A DNA stretch of 5,099 nt from an uncultured Elusimicrobiales bacterium (GTDB lineage Bacteria; Elusimicrobiota; Elusimicrobia; Elusimicrobiales; Elusimicrobiaceae): the NCBI GenBank assembly GCA_944322775.1, contig CALUQA010000140.1:1-5099 (forward strand). Reading direction: 5' to 3'. Below, in pieces: positions 1 to 4,983 of this stretch (within the stretch, counting starts at the first letter, position 1; each line of letters starts with the position of its first letter). Under the pieces are notes generated by a model, which ran no database searches, was not told where the DNA came from, and saw only the letters and a program-made list of their open reading frames with translations. The translations under genes were made by a program, and so were the position numbers.

Positions 1-36
1 CACAGCGTGTGCGATTTGGTGGACCAGGCGTTCTAG
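1..36 (+). CDS. C-terminal end of an unidentified upstream gene (partial)
   Basis: Frame 1 is open from the window edge and encodes the last eleven residues, HSVCDLVDQAF, before a TAG stop at 34-36. The stop lies inside the Shine-Dalgarno sequence of rpiB, an arrangement typical of genes translated in series within one operon. Eleven residues are too few to name the protein. Given rpiB and pgi downstream, a pentose-phosphate gene such as a transaldolase or transketolase would be a reasonable guess, but nothing in the peptide shows it. Confidence 0.55.
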   Translation, partial: HSVCDLVDQAF

Positions 37-40
37 GAGA
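35..40 (+). promoter_or_regulatory. Ribosome binding site of rpiB, overlapping the upstream stop codon
   Basis: AGGAGA ends four bases before the ATG at 45. It shares its first two bases with the TAG stop of the preceding reading frame. This site decides the rpiB start at 45 over the in-frame GTG at 9, which has no such signal and would overlap the upstream gene. Confidence 0.8.
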
Positions 41-44
41 TTTT

Positions 45-491
45 ATGAAAGTAGCCGTAGCCTGCGACCATGCAGGGTTTGAACTAAAAGAAACCGTAGT
101 CAACAAAATAAAAGCGTTGGGGCACGAAGTGCTCGATTGCGGCTGTGACGGCACGCAACGGGTAGATTTCCCCGACTATGCGGCCAAAGCAGGCGCTTTG
201 CTGCAGCAAAAACAGGCCGACCGGGCCGTGCTGATTTGCGGCAGCGGCATTGGCATGTGCATTGCCGCCAACAAATTGCGTGGTGTATACGCCTGCGTCT
301 GCCACGATGCTTACTCTGCCCACCAAGGCGTGGAACATGACAACATGAACGCACTGTGCTTGGGCGCGCTGGTCGTCGGCAAACACGTGGCCGAAGAAGT
401 AGTGGAGCGTTTTTTGGCGGCCTCGTATTTTAACGAAGGCAACTATAAAAAACGCGTAGACAAAGTGCTGGCTTTAGAAGAAAAGATGTAA
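45..491 (+). CDS. rpiB: Ribose-5-phosphate isomerase B
   Basis: This is a 148-residue RpiB/LacAB-family sugar-phosphate isomerase, normal in length for RpiB. It interconverts D-ribulose 5-phosphate and D-ribose 5-phosphate in the cytoplasmic non-oxidative pentose phosphate pathway. Visible family signatures are CDHAGFELK at residues 7-15, DFPDYA at 41-46 and the active-site loop ICGSGIGMCIAANK at 64-77. The loop contains Cys65, at the same number as the catalytic cysteine of E. coli RpiB, and Ser67 where E. coli has Thr67. EHDNMN at 97-102 supplies the conserved His98. One oddity is Leu109 in GALVVG, where the family usually has Arg (G-x-R-V-x-G), a position linked to phosphate binding. The start at 45 is set by a strong Shine-Dalgarno sequence; the GTG at 9 would add twelve residues with no family resemblance. 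It sits between an upstream gene whose stop overlaps its ribosome binding site and pgi 44 bases downstream, so the three are probably co-transcribed. LacA/LacB galactose-6-phosphate isomerase subunits are a less likely alternative because no paired gene is present. Confidence 0.95.
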   Translation: MKVAVACDHAGFELKETVVNKIKALGHEVLDCGCDGTQRVDFPDYAAKAGALLQQKQADRAVLICGSGIGMCIAANKLRGVYACVCHDAYSAHQGVEHDNMNALCLGALVVGKHVAEEVVERFLAASYFNEGNYKKRVDKVLALEEKM

Positions 492-517
492 GCCAAAATC
501 AATTTTAAACTTGTAAA

Positions 518-524
518 AAGGAAG
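518..524 (+). promoter_or_regulatory. Probable ribosome binding site of pgi
   Basis: AAGGAAG lies in the rpiB-pgi gap, ending 11 bases before the ATG at 536. The spacing is slightly long, and the next in-frame ATG at 542 would be worse, so 536 is the preferred start. I see no convincing promoter or terminator in the 44-base gap, which supports co-transcription with rpiB. Confidence 0.6.
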
Positions 525-535
525 TAATTATCTAT

Positions 536-2200
536 ATGAAAATGAACGTAAACCCCATGGCGGAAGGAATCGTCCGCGAAGGCATTATCAAACTGGAAGG
601 CCTGAATTTTAAAAAGAAATTTTGGGCCAAAGATCCCTCCCTCTGGAAACAGGAAGCTGAACACCAGGAACTGATTAAAAAGTTTTTGGGCTGGCAGAAG
701 GTGTACGATTGGACGCTGGAACACATTGACGAAGTGCTTAAACTGGCCCAAGAAGCCCAAAAAGAATTTAAATACTGCGTGGTAATGGGCATGGGCGGCA
801 GCAGCTTGGCCCCCGAAGTGTTCCGCTCTTTGTTTGGCAAGCAGTCGGGCTGCCCCGAACTTTTTGTGCTTGACACCACCAACCCCGATTGGGTGGGCGC
901 CGTGCGCGGGCAAATCAACCCGGCCGAAACGCTGTTCATTTTCGCCAGCAAATCCGGCGGCACGGTGGAACCGTCTTCCCAATTTGCTTATTTTTATGAA
1001 GAAGTCAAAAAAGCCGGCGTAAAAGAACCGGGCAAAAACTTTATTGCCATTACCGACGAAGGCACCGGCTTGCAAACCTTGGCCAAAAAGAACAAATTCC
1101 GCCATGTGTTTACCAACCCCTCCGACATTGGCGGGCGCTTTTCCGCGCTGTCTTTCTTCGGCATTGTGCCGGCCGCCATTATGGGTGTGGACGTGGTTAA
1201 AATTTTAAACGGCGCCAAAGAAGCGGCCCAGTCCTTCGGCCCCGATGCCGACGTAAAAGACAATATTGCCGTCAAATTGGGCGCGTATATGGGTGCCTGC
1301 TATGCCAACCACAGCAAAGACAAAATGACCGTTTTGGCCCCCAAAGAAGTAGCCACGTTTGGTCTGTGGGCTGAACAGCTGGTGGCCGAATCCACCGGCA
1401 AAGAAGGCAAAGGCATTGTGCCCGTGGTGGGAGAAACCCTGCACCGCAATTTTGACTACCGCGAAGACCGCTATTTTGTTTACATTTCCGCCGACACTGA
1501 CGACAACAAACGCGTGGAAGAAATTGCCGACGACTTGGCCGAACGCGGTTTTCCGATGTTTACCATTGAAATGGAAGACAAATACCAGCTGGGCGCCATG
1601 TACCTGCTGTGGGAAATTGCCACCGCGGCCGCGGGTGCCATTTTGGCCATTGATCCCTTTGACCAGCCCAACGTGCAGGAAGCCAAAACCTTGACCAAAA
1701 ACGTATTGGCCAAACTGGAAGCGGGCGATATCCCGGCCGAAGTAACGGCCCCGCTGTTGGTAAGCAAAGATTTAAAAGACGAAGTCAAACTCGGCCGCCT
1801 GGCACAAGACTTTTATTCTCTGTTGGAAAGCAACGACTATGTGGCCATTTTGCCCTATGTGTGGCCTTCCAAAGAAAATGACGAAGCCTTGGCCCAGCTG
1901 CGCGACAAAATCCTCTGCCGCACCAAACGCGCCGTTTTGTTTGGCTACGGCCCGCGCTATCTGCACTCCAGCGGCCAGCTGCACAAAGGTGACGGCAACA
2001 ACGGTGTATTTTTAATCTTGTCTGCCGACCCGGCCAAAGACATTCAAATCCCCGGCCAGCACTACACCTTTGGCCAGCTGTGCAATGCCCAGGCCTTGGG
2101 TGATTTCCAGGCGCTGGAAAACAAAGGCCGCCGCGTGATGAAACTACACCTGCAGCAGCCCGTCGCCGAAGCGATTAAAAAACTGAGCGACTTGTTCTAA
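536..2200 (+). CDS. pgi: Glucose-6-phosphate isomerase (stand-alone form of the transaldolase-Pgi fusion type)
   Basis: This is a 554-residue SIS-domain sugar isomerase interconverting glucose 6-phosphate and fructose 6-phosphate in the cytoplasm. It links glycolysis or gluconeogenesis to the pentose phosphate pathway served by the upstream rpiB. Motifs in order are GMGGSSLAPEV at 85-95 (first SIS phosphate loop), SKSGGTVEP at 138-146, IGGRFSALS at 198-206, EQLVAESTGKEGKG at 280-293 and SGQLHKG around 479-485. Glu285 in the AESTGK segment is in the position expected of the catalytic base, and Lys484 is a likely equivalent of the conserved C-terminal active-site Lys; both are inferred from recalled family patterns. 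These motifs, including the LxxEQLxAESTGKxGKG form, match the Pgi half of bifunctional transaldolase-Pgi proteins more than classical E. coli-type Pgi. The length also fits that half, and no transaldolase domain precedes it here. A strong terminator follows 12 bases after the stop, making pgi the last gene of its unit. Confidence 0.93.
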   Translation: MKMNVNPMAEGIVREGIIKLEGLNFKKKFWAKDPSLWKQEAEHQELIKKFLGWQKVYDWTLEHIDEVLKLAQEAQKEFKYCVVMGMGGSSLAPEVFRSLFGKQSGCPELFVLDTTNPDWVGAVRGQINPAETLFIFASKSGGTVEPSSQFAYFYEEVKKAGVKEPGKNFIAITDEGTGLQTLAKKNKFRHVFTNPSDIGGRFSALSFFGIVPAAIMGVDVVKILNGAKEAAQSFGPDADVKDNIAVKLGAYMGACYANHSKDKMTVLAPKEVATFGLWAEQLVAESTGKEGKGIVPVVGETLHRNFDYREDRYFVYISADTDDNKRVEEIADDLAERGFPMFTIEMEDKYQLGAMYLLWEIATAAAGAILAIDPFDQPNVQEAKTLTKNVLAKLEAGDIPAEVTAPLLVSKDLKDEVKLGRLAQDFYSLLESNDYVAILPYVWPSKENDEALAQLRDKILCRTKRAVLFGYGPRYLHSSGQLHKGDGNNGVFLILSADPAKDIQIPGQHYTFGQLCNAQALGDFQALENKGRRVMKLHLQQPVAEAIKKLSDLF

Positions 2201-2201
2201 C

Positions 2202-2229
2202 TTTGCCTTAGCAAAAGGCGGCGTATAAG
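2202..2229 (+). promoter_or_regulatory. Candidate promoter for miaB embedded in the pgi terminator
   Basis: TTTGCC at 2202-2207 and TATAAG at 2224-2229 resemble -35 and -10 elements, with a rather short spacer of 15-16 bases. The -10-like hexamer coincides exactly with the six-base loop of the terminator hairpin. A transcript starting 6-8 bases downstream would begin in the T-run and carry only about ten bases ahead of the miaB ATG. This is inferred from sequence similarity only. It is supported by the need for some promoter after the terminator and by a similar arrangement before miaA. Confidence 0.35.
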
Positions 2230-2242
2230 CGCCGCCTTTTTT
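2213..2242 (+). terminator. Intrinsic terminator after pgi
   Basis: A perfect 11-bp inverted repeat pairs 2213-2223 (AAAAGGCGGCG) with 2230-2240 around a six-base TATAAG loop. The core is seven uninterrupted G-C pairs, followed by six T at 2237-2242. It begins 12 bases after the pgi stop and ends only four bases before the miaB ATG. The reverse direction offers only four T, so it is mainly a + strand terminator. Confidence 0.9.
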
Positions 2243-2246
2243 ATGT

Positions 2247-3476
2247 ATGACCAAAAAACTTTTCATTCAAACCTACGGCTGCCAAATGAATTTGGCCGAC
2301 TCGGAAGAAATGGCCGCTCATTTGCTTTCCCGCGGATACAGCCTGACCGAAAACCTGGACGAAGCCGATTTGGCCCTGGTCAACACCTGCACCGTGCGTG
2401 ACCATGCCGAACACCGCGCCCTGTCTTTTTTGGGGCGTTTGCGCCAGTGGAAGCGGGAAAAAGACGGACGGCATATTCTCTTTGCCGGCTGCGCGGCGCA
2501 GCGCTTGGGTGAAAAACTTAAAAAGACGTTCCCTTATTTGGACCTGGTGTCCGGCGCGCGCGACATTGACCACTTTGCAGACCTGTTGGACAAAAGCGGG
2601 CTGTTTAGCCTGCAGCACGGCGGCGACTTGCCCGCCAAAGGCGTTACGGGCTATGTGACCATTATGCGCGGGTGTGATTTTGCCTGCACCTACTGCATTG
2701 TGCCTTCCGTGCGCGGGCCGGTGCATTGTCTGCCGTCTAAAGACATTTGCGCCCGCGCGGCCCAAAAAGCAAAAGAAGGCTTCCCCGAAATTATGCTTTT
2801 GGGCCAAACGGTCAACGCCTGGAAAGAAGAAGGCAAAACCTTTGCCGATTTGCTTAACGAAGTGTCCGCCCTGCCGGGGGTGCAGCGGGTGCGCTTTGTC
2901 AGCCCGCACCCGGCGTTTATTACGCCGCAGTTTTTGCAGGTGGTGGAAAATAACCCTAAAATTGCCCGCCATATCCATTTGCCGGCGCAAAGCGGGTCCA
3001 CCAAAGTGCTGCAAGAAATGAAGCGCGGTTACACGCGGGAAATTTTGCTGGAAAAAATCCGCGCCCTCAAGGCGCGCGGCTTTGCCATCAGCACGGATTT
3101 AATCGTCGGCTTCCCCACCGAAACGCAGGAAGATTTTGAACAAACCCTTACGCTGGTGGAAGAGGCGGGCTTTTCCGCCGCGTACTGTTTTAAATATTCC
3201 CCCCGCCTGGGCACGCCCGCGGCACAAATGCCGCTGTTACGCGAAAAAGTACTGGAAGAACGGTTGGATATTCTGTTAAATAAAGTAAGGGGTTTGGCAG
3301 ACGACGCCTATGCGGCGCACGTCGGAAAAGAAATTGAAATCCTGATGGAAAGCCCCCACAAGGGCCGCAGTTCGGATAATTTCTGGGCACAGACCAAAAA
3401 AAGTTATACAATAGGAACAATAGTAAAAACCGTGGCCGAAGCTTCGGACGGGACATTACTTTTTACGAGGGACTGA
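2247..3476 (+). CDS. miaB: tRNA-2-methylthio-N6-dimethylallyladenosine synthase (MiaB, divergent)
   Basis: MiaB is a cytoplasmic radical-SAM methylthiotransferase that converts i6A37 to ms2i6A37 in tRNAs reading UNN codons, acting on the product of MiaA (encoded downstream). The N-terminal MTTase domain (about residues 2-115) has QTYGCQMN at 8-15, typical of MiaB rather than RimO or MtaB. Its three cluster ligands are Cys12, Cys48 and Cys82. The radical-SAM domain follows with Cys143, Cys147 and Cys150 as the CxxxCxxC motif, then LLGQTVN, SPHP, HLPAQSGS, DLIVGFPTE and FKYSPRLGTPAA. A short TRAM-like tail spans about 358-409. At 409 residues it is shorter than most MiaB proteins (roughly 440-475), partly because the TRAM region is trimmed. 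The usual RGxExSR motif reads RGPVHCL at 156-162. The ATG at 2247 is forced: an in-frame TAA at 2226-2228 precedes it and no other start codon lies between. No Shine-Dalgarno sequence is present. The PilZ gene begins one base after its stop. Confidence 0.93.
   Translation: MTKKLFIQTYGCQMNLADSEEMAAHLLSRGYSLTENLDEADLALVNTCTVRDHAEHRALSFLGRLRQWKREKDGRHILFAGCAAQRLGEKLKKTFPYLDLVSGARDIDHFADLLDKSGLFSLQHGGDLPAKGVTGYVTIMRGCDFACTYCIVPSVRGPVHCLPSKDICARAAQKAKEGFPEIMLLGQTVNAWKEEGKTFADLLNEVSALPGVQRVRFVSPHPAFITPQFLQVVENNPKIARHIHLPAQSGSTKVLQEMKRGYTREILLEKIRALKARGFAISTDLIVGFPTETQEDFEQTLTLVEEAGFSAAYCFKYSPRLGTPAAQMPLLREKVLEERLDILLNKVRGLADDAYAAHVGKEIEILMESPHKGRSSDNFWAQTKKSYTIGTIVKTVAEASDGTLLFTRD
3467..3472 (+). 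promoter_or_regulatory. Ribosome binding site of the PilZ gene, inside the end of miaB
   Basis: GAGGGA ends five bases before the ATG at 3478 and lies within the last codons of miaB. The miaB stop TGA (3474-3476) falls between this site and the new ATG, so ribosomes finishing miaB could restart directly on the PilZ gene. Confidence 0.8.
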
Positions 3477-3477
3477 T

Positions 3478-3945
3478 ATGGAAAACAAAAAGAATTTTTC
3501 GGAAAAACGCAAACACCGCCGCATGCCGGTTATCAGCAATTTGATTGAACCGGTGAATCTTTTTTACAAAACTCAAGACGGCAAAGAAACCTCTTTGGTA
3601 GCCATTCTGGCGGACCTTTCCGCCTCCGGCATGCGCATGATTAGTTTTTTGGGCGCGCCCATGGCCGAACGCTTTTCCATCAGCTTGCAGCTGCCGGGCA
3701 TGGAACGCATGGAAATTGCCGCACGCATGGCGTGGGTAAAACAAAAAGAAAACGTCTATACCGTCGGCATTGAATTTATTGACATGAAGCCGCAATATGC
3801 CGCGCTGATCAGCGCCATGGCAGACGACTTTAACGATTGCGACACGCGCATTCTGCTGCGCCTGCCCGAAGTGTGCGTGGCCACCTGCAAAGCCCACCGC
3901 ATTTGCAACAAAATTCAAAAAGACGAAACCCTGTTTGACGACTAA
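3478..3945 (+). CDS. PilZ-domain protein with a Cys/His-rich C-terminal tail
   Basis: This 155-residue protein is probably cytoplasmic, since I see no signal peptide or membrane segment. Both PilZ signatures are present: an RxxxR motif at Arg11-Arg15 in a basic N-terminal segment, and DLSASG at 46-51 matching D/NxSxxG. The beta-rich stretch to about residue 103, ending VGIEFIDM, is as expected for the domain. PilZ domains commonly bind cyclic di-GMP through these two motifs, so c-di-GMP sensing is a fair inference, but the output cannot be read from the sequence. After an acidic helix-like linker the tail holds Cys121, then Cys133, Cys137, His140 and Cys143 in a C-x3-C-x2-H-x2-C arrangement that could bind a metal or be redox-active. 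The gene starts one base after miaB with a good Shine-Dalgarno sequence, so it is almost certainly co-transcribed and translationally coupled with miaB. A terminator follows 18 bases after its stop. Confidence 0.85.
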   Translation: MENKKNFSEKRKHRRMPVISNLIEPVNLFYKTQDGKETSLVAILADLSASGMRMISFLGAPMAERFSISLQLPGMERMEIAARMAWVKQKENVYTVGIEFIDMKPQYAALISAMADDFNDCDTRILLRLPEVCVATCKAHRICNKIQKDETLFDD

Positions 3946-3963
3946 ACCAAACAGTCCCTCTTT

Positions 3964-3989
3964 AAAGCCCGCTTCGGCGGGCTTTTTTT
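3964..3989 (+). terminator. Intrinsic terminator after the miaB-PilZ pair
   Basis: A nine-bp inverted repeat, AAAGCCCGC (3964-3972) with GCGGGCTTT (3977-3985), closes a TTCG tetraloop with the very stable C(TTCG)G closing pair. A run of seven T follows at 3983-3989. It separates the miaB-PilZ unit from miaA, which must therefore have its own promoter or depend on read-through. Confidence 0.92.
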
Positions 3990-4004
3990 ATGGCGGCAAA
4001 AAAA

Positions 4005-4032
4005 TTTGCAGCCGCGTTCAATTTACTAAAAT
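4005..4032 (+). promoter_or_regulatory. Candidate promoter for miaA giving a leaderless transcript
   Basis: TTTGCA at 4005-4010 and TAAAAT at 4027-4032 resemble -35 and -10 elements with a 16-base spacer. The -10-like hexamer ends six bases before the miaA ATG, so transcription starting at the usual distance would begin at or next to the start codon. The geometry TTTGC-N17-TAAAAT parallels the one before miaB. It is inferred from sequence resemblance, supported by the preceding terminator and the lack of any Shine-Dalgarno sequence. Confidence 0.45.
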
Positions 4033-4038
4033 ATAGAT

Positions 4039-4980
4039 ATGAGGCAAATTGTCATTGTCGGCCCCACCGCCAGCGGAAAAACCGAACTGGCCCTGGCGCT
4101 GGCCAAAAAATTAAACACCGTCATCATCTCGGCCGATTCCCGCCAGGTATATCAGGGCTTAACCGTAGGCACCGCAAAACCCCAAGGCACTTGGCAAGAC
4201 GGGCGCTATATGGTGGACGGCGTGCCTTATCATTTGGTGGATTTTTTGCCGCCGCAGGATCGTTTTGACGCCGCCGCCTTTTGCCGCCGCGCCCAAGACA
4301 TTGTGCAAGGCTCGCCGCAAAAGCCCTGCATTTTTGCCGGCGGAACGGGCATGTATTTGCATGCTTATTTTGTGGGTATGGACAATTTGCCCCCCGCCAA
4401 CCTTGCCTTACGGGCCGAGCTGACGGCTTTTGCCAAAGCGCAAGGCAAAGAGGCCCTGCACGCGCGGCTGGCGCAACAAGACCCCATTTCGGCCGAGCAA
4501 ATCCCCGTGGGCAACATTCAGCGTGTGATGCGCGCGCTGGAAATCAGCCTGCTGGCGGGGCGTCCGGCTTCTGCCTTAAAAAGCGGCGCTTTCTTTGGGC
4601 AGTTTCCAAACGACAAAGCCCTGCTTGTTTATTTAAACTGGGACAAAGAACTTTTAAACAAACGCATTGAACAGCGCACCCGCGCTATGCTTTCCCCCAT
4701 GGCGCAGGAAACGCAAGCCCTGCTGGCAGCAGGCGCGGCGGCGGACTGCCCCGCCCTTAAAAGTTTGGGCTACCCGCAAATATTACAATACATAAACGGA
4801 CAAATGACGAAGGAAGAAGCCTTTGAAAAAATCGTCATTCTCACCCGCCAATACGCCAAGCGCCAGCGCACCTGGTTTAACCGCTATAAAAATGCCTTTC
4901 AAATACATTTAACCGCAGCGGAAGATTTCGACGTTGCAGCTTTAACTGCGCAAATTTTAGCCGCGTATAACAAAGAATAA
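4039..4980 (+). CDS. miaA: tRNA dimethylallyltransferase
   Basis: MiaA transfers a dimethylallyl group from dimethylallyl diphosphate to N6 of A37 in tRNAs reading UNN codons, making the i6A substrate of MiaB. At 313 residues it is of normal length. The Walker A-like loop GPTASGKT is at 8-15, and SADSRQVYQGLTVGTAKP at 31-48 contains the conserved Asp33 and Thr45. GGTGMYL is at 101-107, NIQRVMRALE at 159-168 and TRQYAKRQRTWF at 269-280, the last a signature of the C-terminal catalytic core. The usual PND before RxxRALE reads VGN (157-159), a mild deviation. The ATG at 4039 is the only possible start: an in-frame TAA occupies 4027-4029 and no alternative start codon lies between. The nine bases after that stop hold no Shine-Dalgarno sequence, so initiation is probably leaderless or otherwise SD-independent. 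hflX follows after three bases. Confidence 0.96.
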   Translation: MRQIVIVGPTASGKTELALALAKKLNTVIISADSRQVYQGLTVGTAKPQGTWQDGRYMVDGVPYHLVDFLPPQDRFDAAAFCRRAQDIVQGSPQKPCIFAGGTGMYLHAYFVGMDNLPPANLALRAELTAFAKAQGKEALHARLAQQDPISAEQIPVGNIQRVMRALEISLLAGRPASALKSGAFFGQFPNDKALLVYLNWDKELLNKRIEQRTRAMLSPMAQETQALLAAGAAADCPALKSLGYPQILQYINGQMTKEEAFEKIVILTRQYAKRQRTWFNRYKNAFQIHLTAAEDFDVAALTAQILAAYNKE

Positions 4981-4983
4981 TTT

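Noticed and set aside
9..44. GTG start at 9 extending rpiB by twelve residues
   Set aside because: It has no ribosome binding site, overlaps the upstream reading frame, and the added residues do not resemble RpiB. The ATG at 45 has a strong Shine-Dalgarno and matches the family N-terminus.
492..535. Promoter in the rpiB-pgi gap
   Set aside because: The gap is AT-rich but shows no paired -35/-10 elements at a sensible spacing, and co-transcription with rpiB explains it well enough.
443..1105. 220-codon open frame on the - strand opposite pgi
   Set aside because: It lies opposite well-supported rpiB and pgi coding sequence, has no recognisable motif or start signal, and its Phe/Gly/His-rich composition is that expected from the complement of the pgi codon pattern.
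1890..2085. Repeated GCCAGCTG-like words in pgi
   Set aside because: They encode Gln-Leu pairs in the same codon choice within conserved protein segments, so they reflect codon preference rather than a DNA repeat element.
2241..3014. 257-codon open frame on the - strand opposite miaB
   Set aside because: It lies opposite the conserved MiaB motifs and shows no domain or ribosome binding site. It is explained by the base composition of the miaB codons.
3993..4015. Inverted repeat GCGGC...GCCGC upstream of miaA as an operator or second terminator
   Set aside because: Only five base pairs around a 13-base loop, with no T-run after it. This could easily occur by chance in an intergenic region.
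3990..4268. Possible small + strand gene between the PilZ terminator and miaA
   Set aside because: Its ATG is at the end of the terminator T-run with no ribosome binding site. Most of it overlaps the conserved N-terminal region of miaA in another frame, and its Arg/His-rich translation looks like a frame shadow.
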